A DNA stretch of 64,000 nucleotides from an uncultured Hyphomicrobiales bacterium (GTDB lineage: Bacteria > Pseudomonadota > Alphaproteobacteria > Rhizobiales > Beijerinckiaceae): NCBI GenBank assembly GCA_903932565.1, contig CAIZGQ010000073.1, positions 1-64,000 on the forward strand, written 5' to 3'. A program made the translations under genes and the position numbers. Each line of letters starts with the position of its first letter. Positions within the stretch are counted from its first letter, which is position 1. The notes under the pieces are model-generated. The model was not told where the DNA came from. It ran no database searches and saw nothing but the letters and a program-made list of their open reading frames with translations. Below are positions 57,381 to 64,000 of the stretch, one piece after another.

Positions 57381-60300
57381 CAGACACTCCTGAATTTGAA
57401 CCGGATGCTCCAGTAAAGCCATTGTCGGTGCCGACTGCGCCGATGAGCCAGCCCACGTTTGCGCCAGATGCTACGGTTAAGCCGCTCAAGAAGACTGATG
57501 CGGAAACGCCGGTCGACTACGGCAAGATGCCGTGGAGTGATGTGGCTGGAAGCGCCGTAGGAAATCTGATCCCCAGTGCGAAGAAGTTTGGCGAAGATCT
57601 GGTTCAGCCAATTCTTCATCCGATTGACACCGCGCAGTCTCTTGGAAGGGTGGCGCTTGGTGCTGCGGAAAAGCTGGTCCCCGGTGGCGAGCATCCTCAT
57701 GAGAAATATGCCAATGCAGTCGGTCAGTATCTGGTCGATCGCTACGGCAGCGAGGCTGGGTGGAAGAAGGCGATAGCTGAAGATCCAGTTGGTGTGATGT
57801 CTGACGTTTCCATGGCCGTTACTGGCGGTGGATCTGCTGCTGCCCGTATTCCGGGTACCGTTGGTAAGGTTGGCAGGGCTGTCAGTGAGGTTGGCCGCGC
57901 TGTCGATCCGCTGATGGCTCCGGTGAACGCAGCCAAGGGTGTGAAAGGACTGGCGGCAAATCTCGGAACGCACACTGGATCTGAGGTTCTCAATCAGGCC
58001 TATCAGACTGGTGTCCGCGGCGGCGAAGCTGGTGAAGCCTTCCGCGACAACATGCGCGGGAATGTCCCAATTTCTGATGTTGTCGATACGGCGCGTTCTG
58101 GCGTTGCCAACATGGCACTCGAGCGGAAAAAACAATACGTCAGCGACATGGCCAAGCTGGGCCAAGATCAGACCATCCTGAGTTGGGATGACGTCACAAA
58201 AGCACTTCAGGAGAATGAGAAGGTAAAGACCTTCCATGGCGTGAATATCAGTCCTGAGACGTCAGAGATCAGGAACAAGATCCGTGATGCCGTTGAGCAG
58301 TGGGGCGAATTGCCGCCTGAGATCTATCACACACCGGTCGGGTTTGATGCTCTGAAGCAGATGATTGGCGACATCAAGGAGGCAACTCCATACGGAACGC
58401 CACAGCGCAAGGTGGCGAACGATGCCTATAACGCTATCCGGAAGGAGATCGTCAAGCAGGCTCCTGAGTATGCCAAGACGATGAAGGACTATGAGAGGGC
58501 GTCGGATCTCATCAAGGAGATGAACCAGACGCTGTCCCTTAATCCGAAGGCAAACATCGACACCACGCTTCGCAAGCTGCAGTCGATCATGCGCAACAAC
58601 GTCAATACCAACTATGGTCGGCGGTTAGAATTGGGGCAATTGCTCGAGCAGAACGGTGCAAAGAACCTGATGGCATCTCTCGCCGGTCAGGCATCGAGCT
58701 CATGGTTTCCGCGTGGCCTTGGTAAGTTGGGTGCTGAGATTGGATTGCTTGCCGCGGGTAGTCACTTCGCAAGTCCTTGGACGCTGGCTGCAACACCGTT
58801 CATGTCGCCGCGATTCATGGGTGAGGCTGCGCATCTGACGGGTCGCGTGGTCGGGAAGCCGCTGCAGAAGACCAACGAGGTTCTTGGCAAGGTCGGTCTG
58901 TCCAATCGCAAGGTTGGAAACACGCTGTACCGCGCCGGTCGGTTGGTCGACGAGCCGCCGCTGACCAAACTGACCGTTGGCGCAAATCCGGATTATGTTC
59001 CGGGTCGTGCGACTGGTGGTGCTGTCCACGCCCATGTGAAAGAACAGGCAGAGCGGGTCGACACCAAGCCAACTGAACCGCAGAAAGAGGTTGGGAACTA
59101 TCGCAAGGGCCATGTTCGGGTGCATGGCCTTCCGATCTCGATTGAAAACCCGCGCGGTTCGTACCGTGAAGGCAAAGACGCGAATGGGAAACCGTGGCGA
59201 TCGAAGCTACCTGCTCATTATGGGTACCTGAAGCGGACGGAAGGTGCGGACGGAGATCACGTCGACATCTACGTTGGGCCGAAGCTGAAAAGCCCGCTGG
59301 TGTATGTGATCGACCAGCACGATCATCGCACCGGAAAGTTCGATGAGCATAAGGCATTCATCGGGTTTGAAAATGCCAAGGACGTCAAGCGGACCTACCA
59401 CGAATCATTCACGGATGGTCGGGCTAAGGACCGTCTTCGCCACATGACTGAGATGACCGTTGGTCAATTTAAGCATTGGCTCCAGAACGGGGACACGACC
59501 AAACCTCTCAAAAAAAAACAACGCGCTGAAGGTGGCCGCGTAGGGTTTGAGGAAGGCGGCGCTCCGGACTGGCAAGATCAGGAAGCACAGTCAAATCTAG
59601 CTGCAATCCAATCCGCACAGCCCCGATCGTGGGGCGACGTGATGAGCGATGTGGCTCAGGCACCGGTTCGTGTGGCGAAGCGTTTGTATAGTGACGCTAC
59701 TACTCCGCATGACTTCTCCAAGGTCATTCCGCGGTTAGCCGGTACGCAGGAAGGCGAAGATCGTTTCCAGACATGGCCAGAGCAGTTGGTCCGCAGTGGT
59801 TCGACGCTGGCTGGGGATACGATGTCTGGTGCCGTTCCGCAGTGGCAGGAAGACCCGGCGACGGGAGAGATGCACACCTCGCCTCAGATGATCGAGCGGG
59901 GGCAAGATCTGGCTGGCATGGCTGGTGGCGCATCTGCTGCGCAGTCGCTGGGTAAAGCCGGTGCTGAGAATGTTGGTCGCAATGTCCGTGTACTTGGGAA
60001 GCAGATACTTGCGTCTGATACTGGTCAGGGTGCTCCGCTATCCGCTCTTGAGAAATCAATCAACATTCATCCGGTCGAAGAACACGCTCCCAAGTTCTAT
60101 TCAAAACTCGAGCAGACAGTTGCTGAATTACCCAACAAGGCAACCGGATCTCAGATCTTGAACACGCTGAAGAACAAGGGCATCAAAGCTGAAGAGCTGG
60201 AGCATACTGGAACGCAGGAGTTTCTGGAGCAGAACGCCGATCGACCGCTGACGAAGGATGAAGTCGCGCAGCATGTAGCGGCGAACAAGGTGCAGTTGGG

Positions 60301-63211
60301 TGAGGTGACGAAGGAAGCCCAAAAAGCATGGGAAGACTTATCTTCATCTGAAATGGATAAATGGGTAGACAGATATAGAGAGTATGACGAACGAGATCCT
60401 CGTCGTGGACGAATAGATATGGACGCTGTTGCTGAGTTCTATGAACGCAATCGCGATGAGTCTTCAAGCGAGGCTAAGTTTAGCGGCTACCAACTCCCCG
60501 GAGGCGAGAACTACCGAGAGAAGCTGCTGACGCTGCCGAAAAAGGAGGCCGCCCTCGTAAGCGATGCTGAAGCATTGGCCGGGGCTAAAAGATTTTTGGC
60601 CCAGCTAGGTGAAGACTGGGACAAGGTACCGGAGCGGTCGCAATTAAATTTTGTCGAGGGAGCACGAACCCAGCTACAGAATGAGCGTCGCGCCTCTGGA
60701 GAAGACGGCGCTAATTATCGTTCCTCCCACTGGGACGAGCCCAACGTATTAGTCCACCGCCGCACAAATGAGCGGGAGGTGAATGGGAAACCGTCGCTGC
60801 ACATCGAGGAAATTCAGAGCGACTGGCATCAGCAGGGAAGGCAGAGGGGATATGCCACAGAACAGCCAGAGGTTCTGCGCAAACAAATAACTGATGCCAC
60901 TGAACAGATGGATCAGGCTCGCAAAGCGATCGCCAATACCAGCCCTAATTTACCAGATAAAAGAGCGGCTCGTATTGCTGATTATGAGCGACTTAAGTCA
61001 GACATTCAATCAATGCGAGATAGGTTGGAGGCATCGAAGAAGGGTATCCCCAACGCTCCCTTCAAAAAGAACTGGCACGAACTAGCACTGAAAGACGCCA
61101 TCCGTGAGGCAGCGGAGAAGGGCATAGACCGCATCTCATGGACACCGGGAGAGGCGCAGGCGGCTAGGTATGATCTGAGTAAGCAGGTTGATCAGATCAG
61201 GGCTATCAAACGTGGGGATGGAAATTACACGCTTGCCTATGTCCCAAAGGGCGAGCGATATGTGGGAGAGAATTCATTTCGTCCGATGGCGGACGATGCG
61301 TTGCCAGCGAGCAAACTTGCGGACTACGTCGGCAAAGACATGGCCGATAAGATCATAAATGATCCGGAAACAGCCAAGATAGGTGGAGCAAAATATAGTG
61401 GCCTCGACCTCAAGGTCGGCGGGTCCGGCATGAAGGGCTTCTACGACAAGATGATTCCCGACGCGCTGAACAAGATCGGCAAGCCGCACGGGGTGAAGGT
61501 GGAGAGGGGGCAAACGGAAGTCGGGCGTATGGCGAAGGACGTCGATATTGCCCCAGTTCCCGGTGGATGGCGGGCAGTAGTAAGGGGCGATAATACTGGG
61601 GCTCATTTAGATGGCCCTGTTCACGCTACTAGTGGTGAGGCCATACAGTGGCTGAGAAATAAAGGTCATCTATCCGCCCCCGTCCACTACATGGACATCC
61701 CGCCATCCCTTAAAGAGCAGGCCCTGAAGAAGGGGTTCTCGCTGTTCGAGGATTCGTCGGTAGGTGCGCCGATCGCGGCGCTGGAGCATGCGCCACGCGA
61801 AGGATTTGGCAAGCTTGGTTCTGACCCAAAAGAACAGGCCCTGACCGTCAACGATATTCTGCATCCAGATACTAAGGCGCTTCCGCCTCGATCGCGCAAC
61901 GTCGAGGACATAGCGCAGGGCCTGATGGACCGTGGTGCTAAGGCCTTGCGCAAATTGGGCGTGAAGGGTGGCCGAATTGAGGAGCCGTCGCCACGCACCG
62001 ATGAGTTGCTTTCCCGCTCTATCGCATCAGAGATCAAGGCCGCGATGAATCGTGGGGGAAAGACCGCATCTGACTGGTACACGAAGGCGATCGATGAGGC
62101 GATGGATCATGCCGCTAGCATCCATCCAGAATTGAAGAATGATCCACATCAGAAGATGGGATTCACGTCTGCTCTTGCCATCACCAGTCAAGGCGAGGCC
62201 GTCACATCGAATGTTCGTTTAGCTGAAAAGGCATACGACACATTCAAGAAGACCGGTCGCTTCCCGACGGATGTGCAGGCCAAGAACGGCCCTGCCATGA
62301 ATGCCAATTTCAAGAAGATGAATGCACTGCTTGATGGACTTGGTCCGGAGGGAACGCGCGAGTTCCTGCATAAGGAATTCACCGTCAAGGAACTCGAGCA
62401 GCTTGGGTTCGACGTGGGTGGCGAGAACAAGCAGACCAAGGTTTATGGATCAGCAATCCTGGGACCGAAGATCGGACAAGGATTCTATCAGAACCTGAAT
62501 GGCAACTATAAGCCGGTGACCATGGATCTGTGGTTCATGCGGGCATGGGGTCGGTTGACCGGGACGCTCGTCGGCAAGACCGATATGGCTAAGCCGACTG
62601 CCAGACTGCAGGACGCAATCCGATCCGAGGGCATGAGGGTGCCTCGCGATCCGGAGAAGCTGTCTCAATTGGCCGACCAGATAGTCCTAAAGCACGAACG
62701 TGACTTCAGGGCCAATCGCGAGAACTACAACTCTGGTGAAAAGAGCAAGTCAGAATTGACTTATGCTGCGGAGCGGTATGTCAAAAACCTTAAAGGTATC
62801 AATGAGCAGCCGACGTCTGGTTCTCAGCGGGTCTGGATGCGCGATCGCGTCGAGCGGGCCCGAAAGATCCTCGAGGGCGAGGGCCACAAGATAACAAACG
62901 CTGACTTGCAGGCCATATGGTGGTATCCTGAAAAGGAACTTTATAGCAAACTTGGAGGGAGAGACAGTGAGCCGATTAACACAGACTACGCCAGCGCGTT
63001 CCGCGACCTCGCCCAGAAAAGAAATGGCGCAGGCGATGGGGCAGTACGCCCCGTGGAGCCAAGATCCGGATCCGCCGGCCAAGCCGATGACAGACGAGCA
63101 GCTCAAGGCAGCGGTGCAAGGTCTAAAAAGGCTAATGGGCAAGAAGTAAGGAAGACCGGTGGCAGAGTAGCACTGCAGACCGCATACGAGATCCGGAGGG
63201 CTGCGCGATGA
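57377..63211 (+). CDS. Giant polyvalent ejected protein, 1944 aa
   Basis: Injected internal virion protein with several enzymatic domains in order. Residues about 575-710: RKGHVRVHGLPISIENPRGS, AHYGYLKRTEGADGDHVDIY and DQHDHRTGKFDEHKAFIGF, the inorganic-pyrophosphatase-like (InPase) domain of polyvalent proteins. About 1035-1440: SSHWDEPNVLVHRR, SLHIEEIQSDWHQQGRQRGY and GLDLKVGGSGMKGFYDKMIP, another polyvalent-associated domain. About 1490-1870: SLTYAAERY-type helical domain with AITSQGEAVTSNVRLAEKAY. Basic GG motifs occur at GRATGGAVH, QRAEGGRVGF and RKTGGRVALQ. Start chosen by ATGA overlap. Confidence 0.8.
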   Translation: MTDTPEFEPDAPVKPLSVPTAPMSQPTFAPDATVKPLKKTDAETPVDYGKMPWSDVAGSAVGNLIPSAKKFGEDLVQPILHPIDTAQSLGRVALGAAEKLVPGGEHPHEKYANAVGQYLVDRYGSEAGWKKAIAEDPVGVMSDVSMAVTGGGSAAARIPGTVGKVGRAVSEVGRAVDPLMAPVNAAKGVKGLAANLGTHTGSEVLNQAYQTGVRGGEAGEAFRDNMRGNVPISDVVDTARSGVANMALERKKQYVSDMAKLGQDQTILSWDDVTKALQENEKVKTFHGVNISPETSEIRNKIRDAVEQWGELPPEIYHTPVGFDALKQMIGDIKEATPYGTPQRKVANDAYNAIRKEIVKQAPEYAKTMKDYERASDLIKEMNQTLSLNPKANIDTTLRKLQSIMRNNVNTNYGRRLELGQLLEQNGAKNLMASLAGQASSSWFPRGLGKLGAEIGLLAAGSHFASPWTLAATPFMSPRFMGEAAHLTGRVVGKPLQKTNEVLGKVGLSNRKVGNTLYRAGRLVDEPPLTKLTVGANPDYVPGRATGGAVHAHVKEQAERVDTKPTEPQKEVGNYRKGHVRVHGLPISIENPRGSYREGKDANGKPWRSKLPAHYGYLKRTEGADGDHVDIYVGPKLKSPLVYVIDQHDHRTGKFDEHKAFIGFENAKDVKRTYHESFTDGRAKDRLRHMTEMTVGQFKHWLQNGDTTKPLKKKQRAEGGRVGFEEGGAPDWQDQEAQSNLAAIQSAQPRSWGDVMSDVAQAPVRVAKRLYSDATTPHDFSKVIPRLAGTQEGEDRFQTWPEQLVRSGSTLAGDTMSGAVPQWQEDPATGEMHTSPQMIERGQDLAGMAGGASAAQSLGKAGAENVGRNVRVLGKQILASDTGQGAPLSALEKSINIHPVEEHAPKFYSKLEQTVAELPNKATGSQILNTLKNKGIKAEELEHTGTQEFLEQNADRPLTKDEVAQHVAANKVQLGEVTKEAQKAWEDLSSSEMDKWVDRYREYDERDPRRGRIDMDAVAEFYERNRDESSSEAKFSGYQLPGGENYREKLLTLPKKEAALVSDAEALAGAKRFLAQLGEDWDKVPERSQLNFVEGARTQLQNERRASGEDGANYRSSHWDEPNVLVHRRTNEREVNGKPSLHIEEIQSDWHQQGRQRGYATEQPEVLRKQITDATEQMDQARKAIANTSPNLPDKRAARIADYERLKSDIQSMRDRLEASKKGIPNAPFKKNWHELALKDAIREAAEKGIDRISWTPGEAQAARYDLSKQVDQIRAIKRGDGNYTLAYVPKGERYVGENSFRPMADDALPASKLADYVGKDMADKIINDPETAKIGGAKYSGLDLKVGGSGMKGFYDKMIPDALNKIGKPHGVKVERGQTEVGRMAKDVDIAPVPGGWRAVVRGDNTGAHLDGPVHATSGEAIQWLRNKGHLSAPVHYMDIPPSLKEQALKKGFSLFEDSSVGAPIAALEHAPREGFGKLGSDPKEQALTVNDILHPDTKALPPRSRNVEDIAQGLMDRGAKALRKLGVKGGRIEEPSPRTDELLSRSIASEIKAAMNRGGKTASDWYTKAIDEAMDHAASIHPELKNDPHQKMGFTSALAITSQGEAVTSNVRLAEKAYDTFKKTGRFPTDVQAKNGPAMNANFKKMNALLDGLGPEGTREFLHKEFTVKELEQLGFDVGGENKQTKVYGSAILGPKIGQGFYQNLNGNYKPVTMDLWFMRAWGRLTGTLVGKTDMAKPTARLQDAIRSEGMRVPRDPEKLSQLADQIVLKHERDFRANRENYNSGEKSKSELTYAAERYVKNLKGINEQPTSGSQRVWMRDRVERARKILEGEGHKITNADLQAIWWYPEKELYSKLGGRDSEPINTDYASAFRDLAQKRNGAGDGAVRPVEPRSGSAGQADDRRAAQGSGARSKKANGQEVRKTGGRVALQTAYEIRRAAR
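62967..63149 (+). CDS. Overlapping 60-aa gene inside the polyvalent gene end
   Basis: GTG 62967 follows GGAGGGAG closely, an excellent ribosome binding site inside another gene, and the frame (+1 to the big gene) reads EMAQAMGQYAPWSQDPDPPA then DEQLKAAVQGLKRLMGKK, which is protein-like, whereas the big gene's frame here is Ala/Gly/Arg-rich. It ends at 63149 while the host gene goes on to 63211. Function unknown. Confidence 0.6.
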   Translation: MSRLTQTTPARSATSPRKEMAQAMGQYAPWSQDPDPPAKPMTDEQLKAAVQGLKRLMGKK

Positions 63212-63987
63212 CCGATTTCGCTACGGCCCTTTGGGCGCTATGGCCCAATGGCGATCAGTTCATCCCCGGACTACGCAAGGGCATTGTGGATTCTGCGCCA
63301 GCGGTGTTTGCAAAGTATGGGGTGAAGTCGCCGATCGTTCTAGCTCACCTCATGGCCCAGATCTCACATGAATGCGGTGCCGGTCACGACGTTGTCGAAA
63401 ACCTGAACTACACTGCGTCCAGAATGATGCAGGTTTGGCCATCTCGGTTCCCCACAGTTGGCGATGCCGCACCGTATGTGAAGAGCCCAAGAGCATTGGC
63501 CAATAAGGTATACGGTGGGAGAATGGGTAACCGTATCAACGCAAATGACGGTTGGGACTTCCGCGGTCGGGGCGCCACGCAGACCACCGGTTTCGACGGG
63601 TATCGCGCCCTCGCCACTAGGACTGGCCTTGATCTGGTTAAGAACCCCGATCTGGTAAATGATCCACAGTATTTCCTCGAGTGTGGCGTGGCCGATTTCA
63701 TCCTGTGCGGCTGCATGTCGTATGCGCTCGCGGACGATATTGTCGGGGTTACCAAGAAGCTAAACGGCGGTTTGATTGGCCTAGACCAGCGCAGGGAATG
63801 GCTGGCTAAGTGGAAGGCCAGATCCGTTCCGGTTCCTGTCGCTGTTACGGTTGCACCGCAACCGGTCCCAGTCCCACAGCCCGTGCCTTCAATTCCTGTT
63901 CCGCCTGTGGTAGTTGTGAAGCCAAAGCAATCTTGGATTGCGTCGATTCTCTCTGCGTTTATCTCGTTCTTCAAAAAGGGGAAATAG
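63208..63987 (+). CDS. GH19 chitinase-like endolysin, 259 aa
   Basis: LAHLMAQISHECGAGHDVVE contains the GH19 catalytic Glu, and WDFRGRGATQTTGFDGYRAL is the substrate-binding strand equivalent to GRGPIQLTGRxNY. The Pro/Val linker (PVPVAVTVAPQPVPVPQPVP) separates a hydrophobic C-terminal tail (SWIASILSAFISFFKKGK) that may be a membrane anchor. It hydrolyses peptidoglycan at the end of infection. Start overlaps the polyvalent stop (ATGA). Confidence 0.9.
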   Translation: MTDFATALWALWPNGDQFIPGLRKGIVDSAPAVFAKYGVKSPIVLAHLMAQISHECGAGHDVVENLNYTASRMMQVWPSRFPTVGDAAPYVKSPRALANKVYGGRMGNRINANDGWDFRGRGATQTTGFDGYRALATRTGLDLVKNPDLVNDPQYFLECGVADFILCGCMSYALADDIVGVTKKLNGGLIGLDQRREWLAKWKARSVPVPVAVTVAPQPVPVPQPVPSIPVPPVVVVKPKQSWIASILSAFISFFKKGK

Positions 63988-63988
63988 C

Positions 63989-64000
63989 ATGGCTATCTTC
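63989..64000 (+). CDS. Start of a gene cut by the window edge
   Basis: ATG at 63989, two bases after the endolysin stop, reads MAIF before the window ends. Spacing suggests a coupled downstream lysis gene, such as a holin or spanin. Only four codons are visible. Confidence 0.4.

Noticed and set aside
57248..58237. 329-aa minus-strand ORF over the polyvalent gene
   Set aside because: Mirrors the codon structure of the coding strand, no ribosome site and no motif.
1..64000. Search by eye for tRNA genes, an integrase and attachment sites
   Set aside because: No cloverleaf, tyrosine or serine recombinase motif was recognised; only a dedicated search could exclude weak cases.

Overview
The window is a 64 kb piece of a tailed double-stranded DNA phage of podovirus type, probably infecting an alphaproteobacterium of the Rhizobiales/Hyphomicrobiales group. 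The phage identity is read from an ordered set of small and large terminase, portal, scaffold-like, major capsid, P22-like tail adaptor and nozzle, tail collar, ejected internal proteins and a GH19-type endolysin, with no tape-measure or sheath gene. The host guess rests on alphaproteobacterial families, chiefly a GcrA homologue, a GapR-like/RMF-like protein and a DUF1376 replication protein. No integrase, tRNA gene or CRISPR array was seen.

Layout. Positions 1-4429 (+) hold the end of the late region: a lectin-like tail protein cut by the window edge, a 916-residue hydrolase-like protein and an HExxH metalloprotease, the last two with signal peptides. Positions 4450-13885 (-) are the early/replication arm: small Cys-rich proteins, a strongly folded putative RNA (5333-5495), a PAPS-reductase-like protein, an XRE regulator, a DUF932 protein with its own promoter and terminator, a TOPRIM/DnaB-type primase-helicase with a separate zinc-finger ORF, a DUF1376 protein, an adenine methyltransferase, RusA and a Cro/YdaS-like regulator at the divergence point. 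From about 13.9 kb to the end (+) come an ERF annealing protein and YqaJ exonuclease, a 7-deazaguanine DNA-modification set (dpdA with a frameshift, queE, queD), packaging genes, a GcrA homologue, many tiny membrane proteins, portal, a GroES-like protein and a scaffold flanked by two paralogues.

An 8 kb metabolic island (31586-39663) interrupts the head genes between scaffold and capsid. It encodes two glycosyltransferase-like proteins, a nucleotidyltransferase-PfkB kinase fusion, a GmhA-like isomerase, a two-gene thiamine-diphosphate enzyme, a radical SAM/SPASM protein and a methyltransferase. A reasonable reading is that the phage makes and transfers its own activated heptose-like sugar. 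Capsid, decoration, adaptor, tail, ejection and lysis genes follow to the right edge. Because late genes run off the right edge and resume at the left edge, the full genome is probably circularly permuted and somewhat larger than 64 kb.

At least four intact or nearly intact homing-type endonucleases, one deleted HNH pseudogene and one HNH remnant sit between genes with start/stop overlaps kept. Gene packing is very tight, with ATGA, TGATG and GTGA junctions nearly everywhere, and this was used to choose many start codons. All functional names are from reading motifs by eye; no database search was run.
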